NCBI RefSeq assembly: GCF_021800405.1 | Contig: NZ_CP084550.1 | Location: 3,782,001 to 3,846,000 of the forward strand | Direction of reading: 5' to 3' | Length of the DNA: 64,000 nt | Origin: Arthrobacter sp. FW306-07-I | GTDB taxonomy: Bacteria; Actinomycetota; Actinomycetes; Actinomycetales; Micrococcaceae | Shown here: one piece after another, positions 8,597 to 17,455 of the stretch | Layout of the letters: every line of letters starts with the position of its first letter | Position numbering within the stretch: the stretch's first letter is position 1 | Notes under the pieces: model-generated | Seen by the model: only the letters and a program-made list of their open reading frames with translations | The model's database searches: none | Told to the model about the DNA's origin: nothing | Program-made: the position numbers and the translations under genes

Positions 8597-10056
8597 ATGG
8601 CTGCTCATCGAGCCGCAAAACTTCCCGGTGCTGCAAAGGGAATGAACAGCAGGAGCTGGCTGGGCTGCATGGCCCTTGTCCTGCTCGTCTTGGCAGGATG
8701 CTCATCCGGGGACAACGCGCCGGCGGCCAGCCCTTCATCCAACCAGGCAACTGCGCCCCAATCGTCAGCGCCGCCCAGCACCCAGACTGCGGGCATGCCC
8801 GCCAAGCCACTCACGGATGCGGAACTGGCGGCGATCATCAATGGGGTAGGCACGAGCCGGAACCTGCCGTTTCCTGCAGCCCACGATTCCACCGCCTGCG
8901 CAGCGGGGCGGCCGGAGGGTCCTTCCCCTCAACCAAAACCGAAACCACGCCCGGGGAGTGCGTTGCCTTCGTGCCCCAGGACCCCTTCGCCCGCTGGGCA
9001 GACAAGGACATCAACTTCGCCGAAGGTGCCATGCCCCCAGTGGGCGGCCAGTCCGGACCCGCGACCACAGTCATGGTCGTTCTAAGAAGCGCGGAAAGGG
9101 AAGCCATCGCCAAGGCCGACTTCGGCTACACGGACGATCTGGTGTCCCGCTGCGGCCAGTTCGATTTGGCCTACACCGAATCCGGCCGCACCTCCACTTA
9201 CGGCGTCCAGCTGCTCACCGCTCCCCCGCTTGGGGAAAAGCAGCACGCCTTCATGCAGGTGACCAAGCCGAAGGGTCCCGGGGACTTCGGTTCCGTGGGA
9301 TTGCGTGTCCTCAAGGGCACCTTGTCCATCACGCTCAGCCTCGCAGTGGAAAACCTCAACTCGGAGGCCGACGCCAAGCCTGCACTGGACGCCATGGCAG
9401 TCCTTGCCAGGGAGCTCATTGACCAGGCCGCAAAAGGCTCCACGTCCGCGCCTCCGCCGGCGCCAAACGCAATGCCGCCTGACCAGATGGTGGCGCTGTT
9501 CAAGGGCATGACCGGCCCCGGCGGGGAACCGGTGAGCCTGCCGCAGGCGGCAATAATCGGCCCGCCTCCCGGCTCTTCCCCAGGCGCGTCAGCTCCGCCG
9601 TCCGATTCCCCGTGCACCTTTGACGATGAGTCCTACGCCTCGGCCTTGGCCGGCGCGGTCCATGGCCAGGGCCAGATCCAGGGTGCCACCAAGATCGACT
9701 ACACCGACTTCAGCGTGGTCAACATGCCGTCATCAATGGCTCCGCCCTATCCGTTCGACACCCGGGCAGAGCATCTCCGGGGCTGCACAAGCATCCAGGA
9801 GAAGTCCTTCGGAGGCAGCAGCCGGCCCTGGTCCCCTGTCGCCGCACTCACCACGACAATCACCGCCGACGCGACCTACGCCGTCGCCTATCAACTCTCC
9901 GACGGGACCGGCGAATGGCACGTCCGGTGCGGAGCGCGCAGGGGGACGCTGTCGATTGAGGCGAGCACCCGGACTGGGTCGCAATCCGAGACACAGGCCA
10001 AGGCGGACGCGCTTGCGTCCTTCTTCAACGCCGTTTTCTCACGAGCGGGAAAGTAG
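8597..10056 (+). pseudogene. Two-domain lipoprotein interrupted by a frameshift
   Basis: The ATG at 8597 follows a strong AAAGGAGG site and opens a lipoprotein signal with lipobox LAGC (Cys35) and a Ser/Thr/Pro-rich linker. Sense is kept in this frame to about 8890. From about 8900 to 10056 a different frame carries the convincing protein: two cysteine-containing globular halves (GECVAFVPQDPF...RCGQFD and SPCTFDDESY...VRCGARR) joined by a Pro-rich linker. The shift equals loss of one base near 8885-8910. It could be a real inactivating mutation or a sequencing error. The family is not recognised; the two halves may be tandem copies of one sensor-like domain. Confidence 0.65.
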
Positions 10057-10184
10057 GACCATCTGCCCCGGGAATGCGGCGTTCCTCAAGATTTGCTCAG
10101 TTTATCCCGCTGGTGGATTAACCCTCTTCCCCTGGCATTCTGCGCTGCCTAGTGTTGGCACACACGCTTTGCCAAGGGGGACAA

Positions 10185-10349
10185 ATGAAAAGCACAGCTG
10201 AGAGTCTTACAGACGCCGCAAACCAGGACGGGCAGCAGGCTGCCGTTACGGATTCACTGGACGTACAGCACAAGCTGGCGGAGTGGACATCCGACTGCCT
10301 GCTCACCATGCGCAGCCCAATCCGCTTCACCCGGGCCGACTGGCCCTAG
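10185..10349 (+). CDS. Small hypothetical protein (54 aa)
   Basis: The ATG is preceded by AAGGGGG at a good distance (10174-10180). The product is a soluble 54-residue peptide with an acidic middle (DSLDVQHKLAEW) and ending MRSPIRFTRADWP. No family is recognised. It stands alone between the lipoprotein gene and the convergent SRAP gene. The good ribosome site supports translation; coding status is not certain. Confidence 0.45.
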   Translation: MKSTAESLTDAANQDGQQAAVTDSLDVQHKLAEWTSDCLLTMRSPIRFTRADWP

Positions 10350-10388
10350 GCCGCTCGAACTTCCGGCACCGGCTCCGGGACAGCCTCG

Positions 10389-11093
10389 TCAATCAGCCGG
10401 CTCGATCAGTTCCGGTCCGTCGTTCCGCACGCTGTTCACCCTTATGGACACTATCCGTGGGGTCAGGACGGGCTCGGGAAGAGTGTCCAGAAAGTGCCGG
10501 ATATCGTTCTTATCGGTCAGGTCCGGGTCCAGCCACTCGGCGAAGCGGTCGCGGGGAATGATCACCGGGGACCTGTCGTGGACGTGGCCCAAGGCGTCCT
10601 GGGCTGTGGTGGTCAGGACCGTGCAGCTCAGGAGCCACCGCCCCGGGTCATCCTCCGGCACTGAAGGGTCGGCCCACCACTCGTACAGGCCGGCAAAGCC
10701 GAGTATCGGTTCCTTCTCGGAGTACAGGTAGTTGGGGATCTTTTTGCCGTCTTCCGTCTTCTGCCACTCGTAGTAGCCGTCGGCAGGAAGAATCGCGCGT
10801 CGTTTCACCGCTGCCTTGCGGAATGACGGCTTCTCCAGGATGCTCTCGCTGCGGGCATTGATCAGCTTGTTTCCGATCTTGATGTCCTTGGCCCAGGACG
10901 GAACCAGGCCCCAGTGCGCCACCAGCAGGTGCCGCTCAATGCTGCCCTCATCCAACCGCTCGGCCACGATCGGCACCGGCTCAGTGGGGGCCACGTTCCA
11001 GCTTGGTGGGGGCAGGCTGCCTTCAACCTCTTTGGCGTCAAAGTGGCTCAGGAGGTCGCCGGTGGCCTTGGACATGACATATCTGCCGCACAT
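10389..11093 (-). CDS. SOS response-associated peptidase (SRAP/YedK/HMCES)
   Basis: 234 aa. The start is set by the invariant MCGRY: Cys2 becomes the N-terminal nucleophile after Met removal and forms a thiazolidine with abasic sites in single-stranded DNA. The other active-site residues are present: Asn33 (SWNVAPT), Glu109 (GYYEW) and His172 (HVHDRSPVI). The longer open frame upstream would bury Cys2 and is rejected. It shields abasic sites at replication forks. Monocistronic, convergent with the small ORF at 10185. Confidence 0.95.
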   Translation of the reverse strand: MCGRYVMSKATGDLLSHFDAKEVEGSLPPPSWNVAPTEPVPIVAERLDEGSIERHLLVAHWGLVPSWAKDIKIGNKLINARSESILEKPSFRKAAVKRRAILPADGYYEWQKTEDGKKIPNYLYSEKEPILGFAGLYEWWADPSVPEDDPGRWLLSCTVLTTTAQDALGHVHDRSPVIIPRDRFAEWLDPDLTDKNDIRHFLDTLPEPVLTPRIVSIRVNSVRNDGPELIEPAD

Positions 11094-11275
11094 ACGGTTA
11101 TTCTCCCCACTGCAGGTCGGCCGGTTGTTGCCCGGATAGGCGAAGGGGCGGGCCACCTGGACCACCGGTATGACTCATGGAGCCATGCGCCCAACACGGC
11201 CAGCGCACTGGTCCAGGTCGTTACCCGCCGTTTCAGGCCCGCCCGGCTCTTAACGCCGCTATCAGTGACGGAAGG

Positions 11276-11524
11276 TCAGCTGGAGGCTTCCCGCTCGATT
11301 TCCTCGGCCAGGTCATCCACTTCTTCGGGACGGGCTTTGATCCCGGCTTCCTCGAAGCGCTCTTCAAGGACGTGGCTAACATCGTCCTGGACATGGCCCA
11401 GCTGGATGTCGTGGCGGACATCCTCCGCGATGGCTTCGGGCGTGGCGTCGGGATCGGTGCCCGCCACGAGCTCATCGTTGCCGTCAAAGGGGTCGTTGGC
11501 GCCGCCGTCTCCGCTATCAGTCAT
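11276..11524 (-). CDS. Small acidic hypothetical protein (82 aa)
   Basis: 82 residues, strongly acidic (many Asp/Glu, TDSGDGGANDPFDGNDELVAG at the start) with a helical, charged C-terminal half (DDVSHVLEERFEEAGI, EEVDDLAEEIERE). GATGGAGT lies directly before the ATG. No known domain. It belongs to a set of small acidic proteins in this window (also 51243 and 60882); a stress or nucleoid role is only speculation. Confidence 0.6.
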   Translation of the reverse strand: MTDSGDGGANDPFDGNDELVAGTDPDATPEAIAEDVRHDIQLGHVQDDVSHVLEERFEEAGIKARPEEVDDLAEEIEREASS

Positions 11525-11591
11525 ACTCCATCGTTACCCTTTGCCGCCCGGCAGTAAACGCCGCGTCCCCGTTGCGCCGATCCAGCCGGCT

Positions 11592-13532
11592 TCAACCCAG
11601 GAAGGTGCGGTGTATATCGCTGCCGTAGCGGCCAATGATTGCGCGTTTGGCGTTCCTGAAGGCTTCGAGGTCCCCGGCATGGCCATGCTGCTCAACGCGG
11701 CGCCTTGCCAGCTCGTCCGAAATCACGTCAAGAAAGAGTTCTGCGAGGAGCAGCCGGGCGGAGTCGCGGAATCGGCCCCGTCCGTCGACATAGAGCTGGA
11801 CGGTGGGGGCTGCGGTGTTGATGATGACTTTTCGCTCCACTTCGCTGTACATGGCACGGTCCGTGCTGTTGTGCAGGCTGCGGAAGTCGTAGCCGGTGAA
11901 GAGGTCGACGCCGTGGTCCCTGCTCGGGTGGTGGACCTGGCGGTGAGGGCCCGGCAGCTGTCCGGGGGCGGCGACGGCCTGGTGCGGCGGTTGGTTTGCG
12001 CTGCGGTGTGAGGCGTGCTCGGCGATGACCACTTCGCACAGCGCCCAGTAGTCCCCGGCTCGGGCAGTGATTTCCCCGCGGTCTCCAGCCTTGTCCCCAG
12101 TTGCCGTCCATTCGAGCCGAAGGGTTTCCGCCAGGGTGCTGACCGGGACCGGTGCTGGCAGCGGGTCAAGGCGGATCGAGGGCGGAAGGTCCAGTTCGAA
12201 CGCCAGGGTTTCGCCAACGGGCAGCTGGGATGGATCCAGCAGCAGGGCAACGTGGAACGGATGCACCGGCGGCCGGTAGTAGAAGGGCGTTGTGAACCGC
12301 AGTGCCGCAGGCAACGGTGACTCCGGCGCCTGCCCGCCGTCCCCGTTCCGGACACCAGGTGCCGTCTCCAGGCCCAGGTCCAGGATGGCGGCCTCGCTCA
12401 TGTGCTGAAGCAGGTGCTCGATCATCTCGGCGGTTCGCCCGGATGTGGTGGCCCGTTCCAGGTGGGTGAGTTTTTCTTTCTCGGCCTGGACAGGGGCGGC
12501 GATCATCCGGCTCACGGCCCGCGAGAACGCCGCAACGAACGGGTCCTTGGGGTTCAGGCCTTCACGCTCGTCGCTGATGATGGCCCTACCTTTGCCGAGC
12601 ATTTCGGTCAGCGCGGGGCAACGCACCGTCCCGAAAAGATACTCGGTGCCCACCTGGTTCTCGTATTCGAACATCTGGCAGTCGAGCACAGCCCTGCCGG
12701 ACTCCACCACCAGGCCGGCGGTTCGTTCGTCACCCTTCAGTGTCAGTTCAACGCCCTGGGCACGTTTAAGCGTGACGGTGAACGCGTACTCCGTACCGTC
12801 GACGCTGAAGCTGCCCGGTTCTTCAGGGCCCACCAGCGTGATGGCAGGAGGTTCCCGGAAACGGATGCGGTCACTGCCGAGATCCCCGTCACCGGGGTGT
12901 CCGTGGACCAGTTCCACCCTTCGCCTGTGCAGTACGTCCCGCAGGTAGATGTTGTCCGCAAGGAGTTGCAGCAGTGTTGCCTGCTGGGTGATGGTGGCGT
13001 GCGGGTTGTCTACCACGATGGTGACCCTGGTGCCGTTGCCGCCGTCGGGAATCCCGAGCCGGATGTAGTCCTCGGGGAACGCCCGGCGGTCCGCGCCGTC
13101 GTCGTCATAAAGGTAGCCGCCGTTCTCACCCCGGAAGATGTCGATCCGGGTGAACCGGCCACTTTGAATGGTCTCGATCCAGCCGTGCCCCAGCCCGAAG
13201 ATGGCCTGTTTGAGCCCGCGCCCAAAGTAGCCCCGGCCTGCTCCCTCCCCGCGGGCCAGCGGACTGTGGGCGCCGCCGTAGCTGAGGATCCTGCCCGCCT
13301 GCTCGAAGGACATGCCCTCCGCCTGGTCGGTGACCATCAGCACCGCCCCAGAGTGGTGCCGCTGATAACCGACGACGATGGGACCCGTCAAGGTGCCGCC
13401 GGCTCTTTCCAGCCGCGAGTAACTGTCATCGCTGTTGGTGATGAGCTCCACCAGAGCCTTCTCAACCGAGGCGAAGCGCCGGGAATCAATCCCGATCACG
13501 CGCTGGTCCACTTGGATCTGGGCAACCGTCAT
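11592..13532 (-). CDS. Solitary GHKL ATPase (MORC/Hsp90-like ATP-binding protein)
   Basis: 646 aa. The N-terminal 210 residues form a GHKL ATP-binding fold: Glu29-Asn33 in LVELITNSDDS (N box with presumed catalytic Glu), Asp69 in TDQAEGM (motif I) and a glycine lid GRGYFGRGLKQAIFGLG (about 99-115). This arrangement is closer to MORC/Hsp90/MutL proteins than to histidine kinases, and there is no phosphoacceptor domain. The middle is beta-rich; the C-terminus (KVIINTAAPTVQLYV then helices) resembles that of other prokaryotic MORC-like proteins. No methylase, nuclease or helicase partner is adjacent. The role is unknown; DNA repair or defence are possibilities. Confidence 0.82.
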   Translation of the reverse strand: MTVAQIQVDQRVIGIDSRRFASVEKALVELITNSDDSYSRLERAGGTLTGPIVVGYQRHHSGAVLMVTDQAEGMSFEQAGRILSYGGAHSPLARGEGAGRGYFGRGLKQAIFGLGHGWIETIQSGRFTRIDIFRGENGGYLYDDDGADRRAFPEDYIRLGIPDGGNGTRVTIVVDNPHATITQQATLLQLLADNIYLRDVLHRRRVELVHGHPGDGDLGSDRIRFREPPAITLVGPEEPGSFSVDGTEYAFTVTLKRAQGVELTLKGDERTAGLVVESGRAVLDCQMFEYENQVGTEYLFGTVRCPALTEMLGKGRAIISDEREGLNPKDPFVAAFSRAVSRMIAAPVQAEKEKLTHLERATTSGRTAEMIEHLLQHMSEAAILDLGLETAPGVRNGDGGQAPESPLPAALRFTTPFYYRPPVHPFHVALLLDPSQLPVGETLAFELDLPPSIRLDPLPAPVPVSTLAETLRLEWTATGDKAGDRGEITARAGDYWALCEVVIAEHASHRSANQPPHQAVAAPGQLPGPHRQVHHPSRDHGVDLFTGYDFRSLHNSTDRAMYSEVERKVIINTAAPTVQLYVDGRGRFRDSARLLLAELFLDVISDELARRRVEQHGHAGDLEAFRNAKRAIIGRYGSDIHRTFLG

Positions 13533-13624
13533 CTGTGGTTCCTTCGCTTACAACCGAAGCTGATGGTCAACCCGAAGGCGCAACGACGGGCCAACTACGT
13601 GGAGCGTAGCAGCACGCAGAGAGG

Positions 13625-14032
13625 TCAGGACACCCCCGCAAGAACCCCGTCGATCCGGGTCAGCAGCCCGGGCCAGCCGTTGCCCATGCCTTCGATGGCG
13701 TGGCGGCCCATGGGGGTGTCGAGCTGGAAGCCGGCGTGCTCGAAGTGGAGGATGGTGCCACCGTCGACGGGTTCCAGGCGCCAGGTGATGGTGGTGTCCA
13801 GCTGGCCCTCAGAGAAGAGGAAGCTGATGGATCTGCCGGGGTCCACGGTAAGGACTTCGCACTGCTGCTGGCCCCACGCGTCCATGTCCATGGTGAAGCG
13901 GTGGCCCACCACTGGCGCGATGTTGCCCGGAGCCCACCAGCGGGCCAGCAGTTCAGGGGTGGTCAGCGCGGCCCAAACTACGGCAGCCTGGTGCGGGTAG
14001 CGGCGTTCCAGCCGGATGGCGCTCTCGGTCAT
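13625..14032 (-). CDS. SRPBCC/AHSA1-family protein
   Basis: 135 aa, the usual size of an activator-of-Hsp90-ATPase-1-like START-fold domain: RRYPHQAAVVWAALTTPELLARWWAPG at the N-terminus, then TTITWRLEPVDGGTILHFEHAGF. These domains bind hydrophobic ligands. It overlaps the upstream ArsR gene as ATGA (14029-14032), the common ArsR-SRPBCC pair found widely in bacteria. The substrate is unknown. Confidence 0.9.
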   Translation of the reverse strand: MTESAIRLERRYPHQAAVVWAALTTPELLARWWAPGNIAPVVGHRFTMDMDAWGQQQCEVLTVDPGRSISFLFSEGQLDTTITWRLEPVDGGTILHFEHAGFQLDTPMGRHAIEGMGNGWPGLLTRIDGVLAGVS

Positions 14033-14343
14033 GACGGTTCCTCCTCGTCCAAAAGGTCGGCCAGGGCATCCAGCCGCCCGTTCCAGTAATGCTCGAAGTG
14101 CTGCACCCAGCCGCCGATCTCGGCGAGCCCGGCGGGCTGCAGGTGGTACACCCTGTTCCTGCCCTGCCGCTCCTCCCGGACCAGCCCCGCCTCGCGGAGC
14201 ACGGCAAGGTGTTCGGACGCGGCCGGGCGGCTGAGGTCCAGCAGGCCGGTAAGCTCGCCGGCTGTCCGGGGACCCTGCCTCAGCTCGTCCAGGATGACGC
14301 GCCGTCCCGGGTTGGACACTGCGGCGAAGACATCGGGAAGCAC
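14029..14343 (-). CDS. ArsR-family winged-helix regulator
   Basis: 104 aa, essentially one winged helix: NPGRRVILDELRQGPRTAGELTGLLDLSRPAASEHLAVLREAGLV, followed by the wing REERQGRNRVYHLQPAGL. No metal-binding cysteines of the ArsR/SmtB type are present, so it senses something else. First gene of a two-gene operon with the SRPBCC protein. A near-perfect palindrome starts 11 nt upstream of its start codon, fitting autorepression. Confidence 0.92.
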   Translation of the reverse strand: MLPDVFAAVSNPGRRVILDELRQGPRTAGELTGLLDLSRPAASEHLAVLREAGLVREERQGRNRVYHLQPAGLAEIGGWVQHFEHYWNGRLDALADLLDEEEPS

Positions 14344-14353
14344 AGCAACAGTA

Positions 14354-14375
14354 TATGTCGGGAATTTCCGACGTA
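14354..14375. promoter_or_regulatory. Probable ArsR autoregulatory operator
   Basis: TATGTCGG-GAATTT-CCGACGTA is a 22-bp inverted repeat with 7 of 8 arm positions paired, located immediately upstream of the ArsR start. Its size and position are typical of ArsR-family operators. Confidence 0.55.
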
Positions 14376-14430
14376 AACTATCTGCGCTCCTGTATCAGCG
14401 GGAAGAGACTCATCCACTAGGCTCACTTTT

Positions 14431-14445
14431 GGTCCAATTTGGACC
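14431..14445. promoter_or_regulatory. Perfect palindrome upstream of LysM-like lipoprotein gene
   Basis: GGTCCAA-T-TTGGACC is a perfect 7+1+7 inverted repeat about 70 nt upstream of the lipoprotein start. It is a candidate operator; the binding protein is unknown. Confidence 0.35.
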
Positions 14446-14514
14446 TTTACTCGGCGACGCCGAACCTTTGGGGGCTAAATCATTGTGGGAACTGGCGGCA
14501 CTTCAACAATCGGC

Positions 14515-15534
14515 ATGCGTCCACCCCTGGTTCGATCGATAGCCGGGTTCGCCGTCCTGCTGTCCCTGGGACTGGCGGGATGCGCTTACTCGGGCGCCCC
14601 ACCCCAGGCGGAACACGCCGCCGCAGCCGTGCCAACGTCACCCCCTTCGCCCGTCGCCGCGAGGCCTCCCGTGAGTGGAGAAACCGTGCGGGACTCGTTT
14701 GGCAACGTGGACTTCTACACCACAGTTGCCGGCGACACGCTTCCGGCAGTGGCGGCGGCATACAAGCTATCCGAGGCGAAGGTCGCCGGGTTCAAGGGAC
14801 TCCAGCCCGGAACTCCCCTCGCTCCGGGCACGAAGCTCCGGCTGATTCCGGCCGACCCCATGCCAGGCGCGAAGGGCGCAGTGACGGTTGACGCAAACGG
14901 CATTCCAACGGGTTACACAATAGAACCCGACGACAGCCTGGCCGGCATCACCTACCGGCTCAACCTGACCGAGAAGCAGTTGGCTGAAGCGAACAAAGTC
15001 CCGTTCACCTACGAAAAGGGGAACGCCTACTTCATCCAGGCCGGCGCGGTCATCCAGCTTCAGAAGAAGCCGGTGGACAGCAGGTCCGGCTCAGGCCCCT
15101 CGATCAACAACTCATTCGGCCAGACCGTCTTCTACACGACCGTGGACGGCGACTCGTTCGACAGTTTTGGCTACAAGTTCCGGTCCACCACGGCACAGAT
15201 CCTGCTGTACAACCCTGCACTGTCGGCGGATCAACCCATCCCTGGAGGCACTAAGGTTCGACTGATACCCGGTGAACTGAAGATCGAGGGCGCGCAGGGA
15301 ACGTTCACCGCCGACGACCAAGGGATTCCGCTGACGTACACCACGGCTCCCGGGGACACCGAGCGGCAAGTTTCGTTCCGCTTCGGCGTCACTGACCTGC
15401 GCTCGGCCAACCGTCCCAGCACGGGCACGGCCGGGGCTTGGTATGACTTCACCGACCTACCCACCGGCGAACTGGTGCCGGGCCAGACCATCAGCGTGGC
15501 GCTGGACAAGCCCATCAATAAACCTGGGAGCTGA
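14515..15534 (+). CDS. LysM-like repeat lipoprotein
   Basis: 339 aa from the ATG at 14515, which gives a compact lipoprotein signal ending LGLAGC (Cys23); a GTG at 14485 would only add ten residues before it. After a Pro/Ala-rich linker come four LysM-like units of about 60-65 residues in an A-B-A-B pattern: units A contain FYTTV-GDT/DS and GTKLRLIP/GTKVRLIP, units B contain GIP-TYT-PGD/DDS. LysM folds bind peptidoglycan or chitin-type glycans, so this is probably a wall-associated surface lipoprotein. No enzyme domain is present. No clear ribosome site precedes the start. Confidence 0.8.
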   Translation: MRPPLVRSIAGFAVLLSLGLAGCAYSGAPPQAEHAAAAVPTSPPSPVAARPPVSGETVRDSFGNVDFYTTVAGDTLPAVAAAYKLSEAKVAGFKGLQPGTPLAPGTKLRLIPADPMPGAKGAVTVDANGIPTGYTIEPDDSLAGITYRLNLTEKQLAEANKVPFTYEKGNAYFIQAGAVIQLQKKPVDSRSGSGPSINNSFGQTVFYTTVDGDSFDSFGYKFRSTTAQILLYNPALSADQPIPGGTKVRLIPGELKIEGAQGTFTADDQGIPLTYTTAPGDTERQVSFRFGVTDLRSANRPSTGTAGAWYDFTDLPTGELVPGQTISVALDKPINKPGS

Positions 15535-15578
15535 GGTCCGCCCACTCCACGTCCGGGGGGGCCCGACCCTCCAGGCTT

Positions 15579-15884
15579 TTACTGGCGGCCGGAACTGACC
15601 CGCCGGCCCATCGCGTAACCAGCCCAGAAGGCGAGCACCAGCAGCCCGGCCACCATGATGGCCAAGCCAATCTGTGCGCCTTGGGTGATGAAGGCTGCGC
15701 CGGGCACGCTGAACGGTTTGTTGCTCAGCGGCGCGTAGGCGAACCAGCCGGTGAAGTCCCGGTTCAGGTACGCGACCAGGCAGCCAACCAATACGGCGGA
15801 AACGCCCAATAAAGGCACGACGGCGACAGGAACCCTGTCGCGTCTGGACGGCGGGCGTTCGTCAGGCGTGTTGTTCTCCCCCAT
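15579..15884 (-). CDS. Small two-helix membrane protein
   Basis: 101 aa with two hydrophobic helices (about 19-39 and 71-92) joined by a roughly 30-residue extracytoplasmic loop (NRDFTGWFAYAPLSNKPFS). Arg-rich N-terminus and C-terminus (GRRVSSGRQ) suggest both ends are inside. No enzymatic motif. Convergent with the LysM-like gene. Function unknown. Confidence 0.75.
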   Translation of the reverse strand: MGENNTPDERPPSRRDRVPVAVVPLLGVSAVLVGCLVAYLNRDFTGWFAYAPLSNKPFSVPGAAFITQGAQIGLAIMVAGLLVLAFWAGYAMGRRVSSGRQ

Positions 15885-15972
15885 GCACGCGAGTGTAGCC
15901 GCGGGCGCTCTCCTGTGCGCAAACGCCGGTCGTGCAGCACTTCAGCCACTCCAAAAACATTCGCCTCTCCTA

Positions 15973-16001
15973 TTGCTGAGAAACCGCTTTCTCGATAGGG
16001 T
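15973..16001 (+). promoter_or_regulatory. Putative promoter of the pectate lyase operon
   Basis: TTGCTG (15973-15978) and TAGGGT (15996-16001) are separated by 17 nt. The LacI-type operator lies within the spacer, as expected for repression by steric block. The box matches are moderate. Confidence 0.4.
15978..15993. promoter_or_regulatory. LacI-family operator candidate upstream of pectate lyase
   Basis: GAGAAACCGCTTTCTC pairs at 14 of 16 positions around a central CG, the form of LacI/GalR-family sites. A closely related perfect site (GAAAGCGCTTTC) precedes the exo-rhamnogalacturonan lyase gene at 61151-61162. Confidence 0.6.
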
Positions 16002-16084
16002 CCTTGTCAGCGCCCTCCAGTGATCGGCGTCATTGTGGACCGCGGACCGGGGGCGCAGTTCATTCCAATGACGGAAGAGAAAAC

Positions 16085-17455
16085 ATGCGAAAACGCAGTG
16101 CCTACATGTCTTTATCCGCAGCACTGGCAGTAGCCGGAGCGCTCATCATTCCAACCCAGGCAGAGGCAGCACCAAACCCTGCCGCCGGCCCAATCGCGCA
16201 AACCGTCCAGACACCGCTGGAGCGCCAGGTACTCGGTGAAAACAACGGCTGGGCGTCCGAAGGGACGGGAACCACCGGCGGCTCGGCAGCAACCGATGCC
16301 CACGTCTACGACGTCCACAGCAAGGCCGAAATGCTGGCGGCCTTCGCGGATGCCGGCACGCAGCCGAAGATCGTCCGGGTTTACGGAACCATCAACGCGA
16401 ACACGGCCCCGGACGAAACCCCGCTGACCTGCACAGACTATGCCGCAGGAACGGGCTACAGCTTGGAGCAGTACCTCCAGGACTTCGATCCCGCTACCTA
16501 CGGCCGCAGCCAGGAGCCGGCCGGCCCGCAGGAGGACGCCCGCCGCCTGGCCGCGGCAAAGCAGGCAAAGACCATCCGCTGGGACATCCCCAGCAACACC
16601 ACCATCGTCGGAGCGACCCCGGACAGCAGCATCACGGGCGCGGCAATGCGCATCAACGGCGCCACCAACGTGATCGTCCGCAACCTGACGCTGCAGGATT
16701 CGGCCGACTGCTTCCCCGCATGGGATCCGACTGACGGGGCCGAGGGCAACTGGAACAGCGAATACGACCTGCTGCAGGTCATCAACAAGGCAACCCACGT
16801 GTGGATCGACCACGCCGCCTTCACGGACGCCCCCAACCTGGACAGCTCGCAGCCGCTCTACTTCAACCGCCCCTACCAGGTGCACGACGGCGCAGTGGAC
16901 GTCACGAACGGCTCGGACCTGGTGACCATGTCCTACAACCGTTTCTCCGACCATGACAAGCTGCTCCTGATCGGCTCCACAGACTCTGCCACCCGTGGCG
17001 ACCCCGGCAAGCTCCGCGTCACCATCCACCACAACGTGTTCGAGAACGTTGGCCAGCGCGCCCCACGGGTACGATTCGGCCAGGTGGACGTGTACAACAA
17101 CCACTACAAGGTGGCGGCGGACAGCCCCATCCCCTATGAGTACAGCCTGGGGGCCGGCTTCAGCTCCCACCTGTACGCGGAGGCCAACGCCTTCACGCTG
17201 CCGGATGGAATAACGGCCGCGGACATCATCGGGCGCTATAAGGGAACGCAGATCACCACCGTCGGCAACGCCGTCAACGGCAAAATTACGGATATACGCG
17301 CCGAGTACAACGCCGCTGCTGCGCCTGCCGACCAGTTGGCCGAGGACACCTCCTGGACGCCCACCTTCCGTACCCAGGTCCACCCGGCCCAGGCCGTACC
17401 GGCCCTGCTGAAGGACTCCACCGGACCCATCTTCACCGCCGGAGGAAACTCCTGA
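16085..17455 (+). CDS. Secreted pectate lyase, polysaccharide lyase family 1
   Basis: 456 aa from the ATG at 16085, preceded by GGAAGAG. A Sec signal peptide covers about residues 1-28 (AALAVAGALIIPTQAEA). The parallel beta-helix shows the PL1 motifs VWIDHAAF (vWiDH) and, further on, HHNVFENVGQRAPRVRFG, where the RxPRxR arginine is the usual catalytic base, then VDVYNNHY. The enzyme cleaves de-esterified homogalacturonan by beta-elimination with calcium. Its TGA overlaps the ATG of the pectinesterase gene as TGATG, so the two are made together: one removes methyl and acetyl groups, the other cuts. Confidence 0.93.
   Translation: MRKRSAYMSLSAALAVAGALIIPTQAEAAPNPAAGPIAQTVQTPLERQVLGENNGWASEGTGTTGGSAATDAHVYDVHSKAEMLAAFADAGTQPKIVRVYGTINANTAPDETPLTCTDYAAGTGYSLEQYLQDFDPATYGRSQEPAGPQEDARRLAAAKQAKTIRWDIPSNTTIVGATPDSSITGAAMRINGATNVIVRNLTLQDSADCFPAWDPTDGAEGNWNSEYDLLQVINKATHVWIDHAAFTDAPNLDSSQPLYFNRPYQVHDGAVDVTNGSDLVTMSYNRFSDHDKLLLIGSTDSATRGDPGKLRVTIHHNVFENVGQRAPRVRFGQVDVYNNHYKVAADSPIPYEYSLGAGFSSHLYAEANAFTLPDGITAADIIGRYKGTQITTVGNAVNGKITDIRAEYNAAAAPADQLAEDTSWTPTFRTQVHPAQAVPALLKDSTGPIFTAGGNS

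Noticed and set aside
12402..14000. 532-aa plus-strand ORF
   Set aside because: Antisense to the GHKL ATPase; no domain, and codon pattern follows the minus-strand gene.
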